This document shows, in pieces, positions 57,301 through 64,000 of a stretch of DNA of 64,000 nt. Under the pieces are notes generated by a model, which made no database searches, was not told the DNA's origin, and was given only the letters and a program-made list of their open reading frames with translations. The stretch lies in the NCBI RefSeq assembly GCF_004345615.1, contig NZ_SLWK01000008.1:1-64000 (forward strand). Reading direction: 5' to 3'. Made by a program: the position numbers and the translations under genes. The stretch comes from Natronoflexus pectinivorans. Its GTDB lineage: Bacteria > Bacteroidota > Bacteroidia > Bacteroidales > Marinilabiliaceae. Within the stretch, counting starts at the first letter, position 1, and every line of letters begins with the position of its first letter.

Positions 57301-60300
57301 AATTCCATCGGTGTACATGCCGAAAATCAAGCACAGGAACTACATGTCCGTGGACGTTTAGTTATGAACGATGGTTATTTGTCAACCCGTTTCTCGGGTG
57401 GTATTATTTTTAATACAGCCAGTGGAGAATTAATTGTTAATGGAGGGCATATCGCTACTCGCCAGATTAGATCTTCCAGTACCGGTCCACGAACATTCTC
57501 TATGAGTGGCGGGCACATTGACATCCTGGGTGGTTTTACATTTGACACATCCGGAACCATCAACGATATTGATGATTTAAGAAGCGTTCCTTATAATTAT
57601 GTGCATACCAGTGCTCGTCTTGGTGGTTCTGCTGCCTTGGACTGGGTCTCTACTGCCGATATATTCATTATGTCGGGAGGTTCAATTGATATATTCAATA
57701 CTTCTGGAGGGGGTACATCACGTGCCATCCGGATATTGTCTGATGCGTCTAATTTAGATGTGTCGGGCGGTGATTTTACCATTCATCTGCTAAGGAATAC
57801 CAATTACGATCTTCAGGTGCCCAATAGTACTTTCCCGGGATTAACCATTCGTCGTGATGACTCCTCTGAATTGGGCTGGGTGCGGTTAATGAGCGATCTG
57901 AACATCAACGGGGATTTGCAGTTGTTAGGGCCTACCAGATTTAGAGCAGCTCATGGGTCTAATCACTATTCGGTTAGCATATCGGGCGATTTTCTTATCG
58001 ATGAAGAGGCCTCTTACAATGCTTACGATAACGTGACCCGATTTTATGGTGAAGGCGAGTCTCAATTTATTATTAACGGAACATTGGAGTCAGACCTTTA
58101 TTCTTTGGTTGTTGATAAACAAGAGGATGGTTTAACAATGGTGACTCCATCGGCTGTTGATGAGATCTTGTTACGTGGCGATTTAGAGATTGAATCGGGT
58201 ACGTTTAATGACAACGGAAAAACCATTCGTGTTTATGGAAATCTTTACAACTCCGGTGTTCACCATGGAGATGGAAAAATATTATTGACCAACTCCACCG
58301 GAAGGGTCATCGGAGGCGATGGTTCCGGAATATTTGAAAACTTGGAGTTGGACGAGGATGTTTCAACTCAAAACCTATTTGTGGCGGATCAAATGGTAAA
58401 TGGCACTTTGAAAATGACCAACGGCATTTTCGATTTGGGCAGTCATGGTCTGTCGGTGCAAGGGGGTATAATTCCCGAAGGGGACTTCTCTACCGAAAGA
58501 ATGATTATTACCGGAGGGCAATCTTCCGACAAAGGAGTTCGGTTGTTTGTAAACGACAATACATCCTTGTTATTCCCATTTGGAGCAAATGCCGAAAGCG
58601 AATTGCGTTATACCCCGGCGGAAATTACTGTCTCCGATTTTGAAGATGCAGGTTGGATACAAATAAATCCAGTTGCTCAGGAGCTGCCTCTGTTAAATCA
58701 GGAGAGTGAAGAGCCGGCTCTGCAATATTACTGGAGGTTACGCCATCAGGAGTTTACCGACGTTCCATCTGTTTCGGCTCTTTTTACATACAGCGTTCAC
58801 GATTTATTGGAAGAGGATGATGATCTTGTTTTTGTTCCCGGAATGGTTTTGGGAACCACAAGGACTAAGCTTGATGATGGTGTAGATACAGATGATAAAA
58901 CTATAGAATTTGTTACATCTCAGCCTTTAAGTGAAGGTAGTTTTACTGCCGCTCATCCCGACAGGTTTGATGGATTGGTGCCGGTGTTTTATAGTCGTTT
59001 ATGCGGTTCATGGGGAGCAAATTGGTCTAATGTTAACACATGGTCTACTGAGTCGCACACAGGTGCTCCGGCCGGAGAGATTCCGGGACCCGGAGATATT
59101 GTTTATATTGGGAATGGCGGCGGTTGTAATTTAAGCGGCGGGGGGAACTTTCATTGGGTCTTGGCTGATACAGATATCAATATTGGTGAGTTAATTTTTA
59201 CATCAGCACCAGCAGGTGTATGGGCTGCTCGTTTAATTATTCCTCAAGATAGAGCTGTCAACGTTAATAGGGTATCAGGAGAGGGAACTGTTTTAATTAG
59301 GGTCGCATCAGATCAGATACCTGAAATATCAGCTGATTGGGGCGATTTCTTGAGTGAGGATGGAAGTTTTGTGATTTATGATGTTATTGATGATGGCGTA
59401 TCTGTTATTCCATCTATTTCAAGTAATTACCCAAATCTGCGTTTCGAAGCCTCAGGTGATATTTCTGGAAATCGTTTTGCTGTGATTTCTAATGATATTA
59501 CCGTTAGAGGGACTCTGCGCATAGACCGGGGAGCAACTCTTCTTTTGAATGAGGGAGGTTCCGGCGATATTAATGTTTTAGGGAATACACAAATTGGTGG
59601 AAACCAATTTGGTCGTCTGCTGTTCCCGGGCGAAGGCAGTTCGCGACGTTTCTTAAGCAATAATCTCATTATTGTTGATACTGAATCAGGATCTTCTAAT
59701 TTTGTAAGGGTTCAGAATGTTCCCGAGGGCGGTGTAGTCCATCGCTTAGAGATACTGAATAACTTAACGCAAAATGACGGTAGCATAGATCTTTTTACCA
59801 ACAATACAGGTGGAAGCAATGTCGAGCTTGTTTTTAAAGGGGAGCATGATTCTTATCTAAATGTAAACGGAGGAAGTGATCTGAATCTATTCCGTTTGGT
59901 CGTAGATAAGGACGAGAATCCCAATGCCACTGTTACAGCCAACCATGCCTTTACGCTTGGTGCACCAACCAACAGTGCCGTTAAGGCTCTGAATTTGTTA
60001 AATGGAAAAATGGTGCTTAATCATCCCGGAATTGATTTGGAGTTGACCTCAGGTGGAGGAATGTTTGCAATACCTTCAACATCCTCTCTTACTGTTAGTG
60101 AGGGGCGTGTTAATATTACAACACACAATACCGGGGTCGATTTACGCGGGAAACTTCGGGTGGATAACAACGGAGAGGCCATTTTTGGAACAGATGCCAA
60201 CAACAATCGAATATTCATTCAATATCAAGGTGCGGGGGCTGAATTGGAAATTGCCGACAATGGCCGCTTGGAGGTTCAAAGTCAAATAAGACGAGCCACC

Positions 60301-63300
60301 AACACCTTTAACGGTGTGCTTAAATATCGTCAAACCGGCGGTGAGGTTATTATTCATGGTCGAAACCCAAGCCAGGGCCGAGCCAAACTGGAGGTGGTAA
60401 ACTCTGGAAGTGAGTTTACTATGACAGATGGGCTTCTATCTATCAGACGCGGCGGTGGAACCTCTTTTGGGGATCTTTATCTGGTGCCAAATACCGGCAG
60501 CATTACCGGTGGTGAAATCAGATTTTCGCAAGAGTCGATAAATGCTCATCATAACTATCGAATCAACAGTTCCATTCCGCTTTCTGATTTAACCATTGCC
60601 GGTAATCCGGATAACAATAGAACTGCGACTTTAAATTTGATGAACTTGCCGTTGTATGTAAATGGCACTTTTGAGTTTGAAAACTCATTGGCAAGGTTTA
60701 ACTCCAATAACAGGAATCTATATTTGGCCGGTGATTTGTTATTCCAGGGCGGCTGGAATTATCATTCAGATGATGCTGTGATTTTTAATGGCGATTCACA
60801 GTCGATTCATGGTGATCTTGAAATCAATCATTGGGTGGTTGATGTGGCCAATAATCTGTCTCTGGCTTCCAACTCCTCAATGAGTGTTGCCGGAAACATG
60901 AACTTTATCTCCGGTGAGTTTATTGATGGTGGCAATCCTGTGGTTATATCAGGGGATGTGACCAACGAGGCTGTTTGGGTCAGTTCCGATCCTTCCAATT
61001 TGAATTCAGGATTAAAACTCACGGGAGGTATGGCTCAAAAAATTTCCGGAACCGGAATTTTTGGTCTTGTTGAGATTAACAATTTATCAGGAGCGTCCAT
61101 TGAAAACGACATTACACTTGTTAATGATCTGATTCTTTCCAACGGACTTCTTAATATTAAGGGGCACACTCTCACTTTGGGTGTAAACGCAGAGGTGGTC
61201 TCTACAGTGGACTTTTCGGCAGATAACATGATTGTCACCGATGGCGCCTTTGGTAACAACAGTGGTGTGAAAAAAATGATACCGGTTGGTAGTTCCTCGT
61301 TCCTGTTCCCTATGGGAACCGTTGGAAAATACACACCGGTGGAGGTTGTAACTACCGCCAACAGTTCTCAGGGTGAGATGATGGTAAAACCCATTAATCA
61401 ACATCACCCCACCGCCGAAGATCCCGATCAGGTTCTTCAATATTACTGGGTTGTAACAAGTTCAGGTTTGGATGGATATAGCGGGGAGGTGCTGTTTACT
61501 TACGTGGATTCAGATGTTCGTGGTGATGTGTCAGAGTATTTGGGTGCACGCTTACAAGGATTTGAGTGGAGCAAGTTCTTAGATGTGGTAGATGATGTGG
61601 AAAAAACCATCACCATCTCCTATTCCGGAGTCTCCTCTTTATCCGGCGATTACACCGCCGGAGCCGATTTAGCCATCCCTGATGAGGTGCCTCTTTTCAG
61701 AACTGTGTCAACGGGACTATGGACTGATCCTGGAGTTTGGGAACGTGATGGAGGTGGCTCCGTGCCGGCCAATGGGCCTTTCGGACATCGTGTCATCATA
61801 GAACCTGCCCATACCATTACCATGAGTTCAAATTCACGCAGGGTATATACCACAGAACTGAATGGTAAACTTGAGATTGGTACAACCTACGGTCATAACC
61901 TGGGTGTTGTTACCGGATCAGGAACGCTTTCATTGCATTCTAATCAGCTTCCGGCAGGCCGTTTTGAAGATTTTTTCACTTGCGACGGAGGGGTTATGGA
62001 GTACGGAGGGGCTGCCAATTTTACCATCAGCGACCGATATCCGCTCATGAGAGGATTGGTTATTAGCGGTAGTGGAATTAAGACGCTGCCAAATACCACC
62101 ATTACCATTTGTGAAGATTTGGAGGTCAACTCAGGAACGCTTAAAGTATCACATTTTGGTTTAGGGTCATCCATAAAGAATACCTTTATTAATGGTGACT
62201 TAATAATAAATGCAGGAGCTGTTCTTGAAACTGATGCCAATGAGCATATATATCTTAAAGGTAACTTAACCAAAAATGGAACCGGGAATTTCCGAAATCA
62301 ATTCAGTGGTCAACGATTTATTTTTGATGGTTCCCAACGGCAATATGTTTACGGACAACTGTCGGGTAATAATCAGCGATTCTTCGATTTGGAAATCTCT
62401 AACCCAGCCGGTGTTGAGTTTGATAACAGTGCCGAAGTGGCCAACTATTTTCATAATGTGAATGGAAATGTAGTTGTGCCCGATGGACATCAGTTTGTTT
62501 TGAGCAAAACCGATGGACTGGTTAATCCGCTTTCAGTCAATAGTTTTGTGGAAGGGGTTTTGAGTAGAAATATGGTTGGTGGTAGCGCCCATGCTGTTTT
62601 CAATGTTGGTAAAAACGGACAAAATCGAATAGTTTCCATTACCAATCGATCAGGAGGAACTGCTTATTGGGCGGTTGAGTATATTGACTCAGGTTATGAA
62701 CATGAAGAGCTTGCCGGCGAAATTGAACGGGTAAGTACTCTTGAACATTACCTGATTCAAAGCCCTGGAGCACGCACGGCAAATGTTACATTGCCTATAA
62801 ATCCTGTCGACCCGGTGGTGACTAAAACATTTGATTTACAGGGTTTACGGGTTGCTAGGTGGAATGGTTCTGCATGGGAAGCTGCTACCGGAGGAGTTGC
62901 CATTACAGGTGATAGAAACGAGGGAAGTGTAACTTCTAATCCTGCTATTGCCCACGATGGAGCCGTTCAAAGATTTATTTTGGGAACCATAGAAGAAATG
63001 GCCTATTTTTGGACTGGGAATATAGACAATAATTGGTTTGTAGGAGGTAACTGGGATGAGGGTATTATTCCCAATGCTTCGGTTAACGTGGTTGTTGATG
63101 AAAGTGACAATGATCCCGTTATTGAAGGTTCTTCTTTGGCTAATGCCCGTGGATTGGTCGTCAGGGAAGATGCCATTCTACGCGTAAAACCAGGCGCGCA
63201 ATTAACGGTTCATGGTGATTTGGTTGTTGAGCAGCCCGGAGGACTTACTATCGAAAGTGAAACTGGCATAGGGAATATGGCCTCCATCATCACCCAGGGA

Positions 63301-64000
63301 GCAGTTACCGGATTGGCCAATATCAAACTGACTGTGCCTAAGGAGCAATGGTTCTATTTGGGCAGTTCCATCCAGAATGCCACCTTTGGCAATTTCAGTC
63401 CAGGAGCACAAGGCTCAGGAACCTTGGTCAATGTATACCGCGACCGTTGGTATTCAACCTTCACGCAACACCATGGAACCGCTATGCGAGATATGGAAGG
63501 AGTGGCTGTGTATTATCATAAAACTAACGATGAGGATAATTTTATGGAATTATCCTACTCCGGGGTTCTTAATACCGGAGAAATTGAGCGAACATTCTTG
63601 GAGAATCGTTACCAGCTTATGGCTAATCCATATCCCAGTTTTATTAATTGGCAAATCAATACGGGCTGGAATAGGGAGCATTTTGAGCCAACCATTTGGT
63701 ACAGGGCATTAATTGGAGAGGCGATGACATTTGTGACATATAACCGTTCAGCAGTTCCTGGTGCCCGAGTGGCACTTTATCCTACAGGCGAGAGTTACAA
63801 CGAGGAGGAGATGGGGCTGATTCCACCTATGCAGTCAGTTTATGTTCGTCCGTTGGGAGCCAATCGCACCATTACCATCAATAATTCTGCCCGCTCGCAT
63901 GGTGTTGACGATTCACGCCTTAAAAGCAGTGAAAGTTCCTATGGTGATGTTATTCGCATCACGGCCGATAACGGACTCTCTCGTGATGGCGCAGTGATCT
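51370..64000 (+). CDS. Giant T9SS-type modular protein, runs off window (array gene 3)
   Basis: Starts at ATG 51370 with a signal peptide (MKVNLYLVALLFIFTYNIQL, then SSAQ) and stays open to the window end, at least 4210 codons, so the protein is incomplete here. The first ~1600 residues form one very long unit beginning ANGNWTVLANWERFNGTDWE (W37), beta-helix-like throughout, and ending at a sandwich segment near 1464 (GLYPVGSIGKYSPV). Then come three units colinear with array gene 2: W1600, F-P-x-G near 2400; W2552, near 3311; W3451, near 3742. The shared C-terminal module starts at about 3879 (YFWTGNIDNNWFVGGNW). By comparison with array genes 1 and 2, about 220 residues with the sorting domain should lie beyond the window. 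Function unknown; adhesin or matrix protein is inferred. Confidence 0.85.
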   Translation, partial: MKVNLYLVALLFIFTYNIQLSSAQSEHDFRSVANGNWTVLANWERFNGTDWEAATYHPGNGATEHVEIALGTEITHNVAVIISALSVEGRLVGSGNVALNVSNNLECPGELFWNGTNGGAITIGGDLNVSGSFQVSRRNLTVTGATTISGSFLDNHNDAINTFTGSVTLTGSGSFTSTAVTSDDRMLFQNGIFHNSSENMLLGRATFSENDQSISGTGAGLLSFANNVRIANDVTLTNHRHTRIMGVLTGLNADATWINDENSTLEYHSGTMPMATGVLDATADNNTVWYNGNTNQTLKATDYHHLFLGTNGFDSNRSKNFEDATISINIAGDWFIGNRSITNLGLGQKDFVVHGNVILETSNTWLRTQDTNDVIHSLTIHGYLETNGGEVRLRYGNNTRYCDLVMTGAGDLIRGSGSVFHLRNLTFTNEEAKTISYNGDIDFFGGSIGDNVFTNNGGAFTATDGAFRFYDQSEFSIEGSGDVTFNDLRVGTTSGTNPVVLTLNRDVTVNGLLHLRHTVATGYFDLNGYTLNVHGGFYRQDAGQFRGSSTSVLNIGNGNELTGTAPNIAFQPDYQILAQLNHNVTNDALFYNIATPLTVADFSISSGELQSSSNLTITNSYLNDGRYFQTANSTIFNKPDETIAIAGSGQHDFWTLVAKAGTVTLANNITVQQDFIVNSDNDVAFNATSGNVFFTREGNAFIEGDGTGSVTFYNLIFSETASSRNRFISKEFSVSNLMRINNRTFVYLMNDDSLNITVNNLIVGGGVSGQFLISGSGAQSHLLTINGALTVNSGATINMRNANARYADVVFNGSGTVLQGNGNYTFRSLLLSNTSAKTFNTSSNINFYSGAEGDHSFTNNGGDFTATNATFIFRDHDVTWDLGGTGGITLANFQVGANTRTNLVMGRDLAINGNLVFNLNTGSNYLDVNGYTLTLNGNHTRTRNGRIRGSENSSLVINGSGSFTSTFHFDDAIPGETNFFKDVTLNRGASGQMVLGNLLETDDFTINQGLLNAGGGSIVVNNSTNIVNGSFVDTNNSGTNSFNGVLTIHENGSFNPTSNSVINISGSVVNNGVFTKQGSGIVYFTGNTTLSGDNPLYFNDGNIIVNEDVEVTNTISVNDNEEGVFIAARLNGGNASSIWINQGVLEYHGDNAPMVTGLLDSSESGNFVIYAREQNDQSIKDAVYHHLIVRGGGTRTMVGDISVNGDLIIGEDNLFYTERYQVTGTPTGKLIMEELSELRIGANTTPSPSFPVGFIRENIEFDPISLVSYNGTTQDLSHVPVYENLSIIRAGNKTITGDVTVNGFFNITTGTLVFDDTEAQTFTLFGELFGTGGRINMSEGGHEHLLELYGVVNQVNRFTAAPNSTVRYASGINQQIFSPSSGDFYGNVEIAGGSNKWLELETQIRGELRIISGTVSLGDNNLIIHNPGTITGSFSNSNMVVTDGEGMLIRRSGSMSAPYAYLTGLYPVGSIGKYSPVTIVSLAGSGTGTRELGVRALEGRHPSVPFTYDALLRHWQISSTIVNPTAHMEFVINPLEVIGDPLKFNAYYWDGTEFVNPDDALVNTTVMTFPAGTSVIDNDFTAYDPETIRRTLYSYKDGDWSDPDTWTTDPSGQSLENPDVPQNSDNIVILPTKTVVLDDDIDTRGLIITINESGVLDMTDKAFIEPVSIIQGEGLLRLASNQMPLTALNSMVKPGGGVIEYNVNETVFELNDQQEYNHLIINLPNASHRAVLVNDLSIHGTLQVQQGNFQIYIDDASDDIHVPISLDVVNNIEVFANGSITIGTASTHNGLLPVAGTTPGSLVPRYYDVYHQVNIGGSLINNGMVKFISDDITQIDFANLTTRGAATVRFYGLENRDLICNGTTDFYNLIIDKGSDPSAELHLDVSHPHHFRLFGANIYNAASSGINPELRKSLWIRNGTLRMSGYTTIVSLTEGMGGTNNSSYVIPGNGAMVLDGANVTVLVTADDPKEVMAAWGVNSIGVHAENQAQELHVRGRLVMNDGYLSTRFSGGIIFNTASGELIVNGGHIATRQIRSSSTGPRTFSMSGGHIDILGGFTFDTSGTINDIDDLRSVPYNYVHTSARLGGSAALDWVSTADIFIMSGGSIDIFNTSGGGTSRAIRILSDASNLDVSGGDFTIHLLRNTNYDLQVPNSTFPGLTIRRDDSSELGWVRLMSDLNINGDLQLLGPTRFRAAHGSNHYSVSISGDFLIDEEASYNAYDNVTRFYGEGESQFIINGTLESDLYSLVVDKQEDGLTMVTPSAVDEILLRGDLEIESGTFNDNGKTIRVYGNLYNSGVHHGDGKILLTNSTGRVIGGDGSGIFENLELDEDVSTQNLFVADQMVNGTLKMTNGIFDLGSHGLSVQGGIIPEGDFSTERMIITGGQSSDKGVRLFVNDNTSLLFPFGANAESELRYTPAEITVSDFEDAGWIQINPVAQELPLLNQESEEPALQYYWRLRHQEFTDVPSVSALFTYSVHDLLEEDDDLVFVPGMVLGTTRTKLDDGVDTDDKTIEFVTSQPLSEGSFTAAHPDRFDGLVPVFYSRLCGSWGANWSNVNTWSTESHTGAPAGEIPGPGDIVYIGNGGGCNLSGGGNFHWVLADTDINIGELIFTSAPAGVWAARLIIPQDRAVNVNRVSGEGTVLIRVASDQIPEISADWGDFLSEDGSFVIYDVIDDGVSVIPSISSNYPNLRFEASGDISGNRFAVISNDITVRGTLRIDRGATLLLNEGGSGDINVLGNTQIGGNQFGRLLFPGEGSSRRFLSNNLIIVDTESGSSNFVRVQNVPEGGVVHRLEILNNLTQNDGSIDLFTNNTGGSNVELVFKGEHDSYLNVNGGSDLNLFRLVVDKDENPNATVTANHAFTLGAPTNSAVKALNLLNGKMVLNHPGIDLELTSGGGMFAIPSTSSLTVSEGRVNITTHNTGVDLRGKLRVDNNGEAIFGTDANNNRIFIQYQGAGAELEIADNGRLEVQSQIRRATNTFNGVLKYRQTGGEVIIHGRNPSQGRAKLEVVNSGSEFTMTDGLLSIRRGGGTSFGDLYLVPNTGSITGGEIRFSQESINAHHNYRINSSIPLSDLTIAGNPDNNRTATLNLMNLPLYVNGTFEFENSLARFNSNNRNLYLAGDLLFQGGWNYHSDDAVIFNGDSQSIHGDLEINHWVVDVANNLSLASNSSMSVAGNMNFISGEFIDGGNPVVISGDVTNEAVWVSSDPSNLNSGLKLTGGMAQKISGTGIFGLVEINNLSGASIENDITLVNDLILSNGLLNIKGHTLTLGVNAEVVSTVDFSADNMIVTDGAFGNNSGVKKMIPVGSSSFLFPMGTVGKYTPVEVVTTANSSQGEMMVKPINQHHPTAEDPDQVLQYYWVVTSSGLDGYSGEVLFTYVDSDVRGDVSEYLGARLQGFEWSKFLDVVDDVEKTITISYSGVSSLSGDYTAGADLAIPDEVPLFRTVSTGLWTDPGVWERDGGGSVPANGPFGHRVIIEPAHTITMSSNSRRVYTTELNGKLEIGTTYGHNLGVVTGSGTLSLHSNQLPAGRFEDFFTCDGGVMEYGGAANFTISDRYPLMRGLVISGSGIKTLPNTTITICEDLEVNSGTLKVSHFGLGSSIKNTFINGDLIINAGAVLETDANEHIYLKGNLTKNGTGNFRNQFSGQRFIFDGSQRQYVYGQLSGNNQRFFDLEISNPAGVEFDNSAEVANYFHNVNGNVVVPDGHQFVLSKTDGLVNPLSVNSFVEGVLSRNMVGGSAHAVFNVGKNGQNRIVSITNRSGGTAYWAVEYIDSGYEHEELAGEIERVSTLEHYLIQSPGARTANVTLPINPVDPVVTKTFDLQGLRVARWNGSAWEAATGGVAITGDRNEGSVTSNPAIAHDGAVQRFILGTIEEMAYFWTGNIDNNWFVGGNWDEGIIPNASVNVVVDESDNDPVIEGSSLANARGLVVREDAILRVKPGAQLTVHGDLVVEQPGGLTIESETGIGNMASIITQGAVTGLANIKLTVPKEQWFYLGSSIQNATFGNFSPGAQGSGTLVNVYRDRWYSTFTQHHGTAMRDMEGVAVYYHKTNDEDNFMELSYSGVLNTGEIERTFLENRYQLMANPYPSFINWQINTGWNREHFEPTIWYRALIGEAMTFVTYNRSAVPGARVALYPTGESYNEEEMGLIPPMQSVYVRPLGANRTITINNSARSHGVDDSRLKSSESSYGDVIRITADNGLSRDGAVI

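Noticed and set aside
38185-64000. CRISPR or tandem DNA repeat explanation for the repetitive array
   Set aside because: The repetition is in protein modules hundreds of residues long with open reading frames, with no short regular repeats and spacers.

Overview
The window looks like chromosomal DNA of a Bacteroidota bacterium, probably from the Bacteroidales/Marinilabiliales side; the lower ranks are a guess. The reasons are AT-rich sequence with few Shine-Dalgarno sites, TAnnTTTG-type -7 promoter boxes, a TonB-dependent receptor with an N-terminal carboxypeptidase-regulatory-like domain, a sigma factor coupled to an outer-membrane-barrel protein, and very large secreted proteins with type IX secretion (T9SS) type A C-terminal sorting domains.

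Layout. 0-5 kb: a GH26 mannanase lipoprotein, a CvfB-like S1 protein, RecA and a Bcp peroxiredoxin, with several small palindromic or MITE-like repeats around recA. 5-10 kb: a secreted TPR/PD40/SPOR protein, ClpS, and an NfeD-FloA membrane pair. 10-17 kb: ECF sigma factor with a membrane/beta-barrel partner, SmpB, a YIP1-like membrane protein, MiaA, and a degenerate nucleotide cyclase fused to an HD domain. 17-25 kb, mostly minus strand: metallophosphoesterase, SDR and protein kinase in one probable operon, GlyA, a HEPN/nucleotidyltransferase pair, a ClC channel with CBS domains, a divergent GroES-like protein and a lipoprotein. 25-38 kb: TonB-dependent receptor, nitronate-monooxygenase-like enzyme, a Fic remnant, a catalytic/non-catalytic M16 peptidase pair, RelA/SpoT, Fur family regulator, PurA and an S26-like peptidase.

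38-64 kb: a tandem array of three secreted proteins of 804, 3289 and at least 4210 residues, the last running off the window. All share a C-terminal module of about 550 residues. The second and third genes are colinear over about 2300 residues, built from a repeating unit of a tryptophan-rich G8-like start, a long beta-helix-like stretch and a sandwich-like segment with an F-P-x-G motif. This array is the most unusual part of the window. Patches of near-identical DNA between copies suggest ongoing recombination or gene conversion.

Intergenic DNA carries several dispersed repeat families: a hairpin/terminator repeat at three places, a 190-206 bp element with inverted ends at two, REP-like palindromes, and a 31-nt exact inverted duplicate. 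No tRNA, rRNA, CRISPR array or intact insertion sequence was seen.
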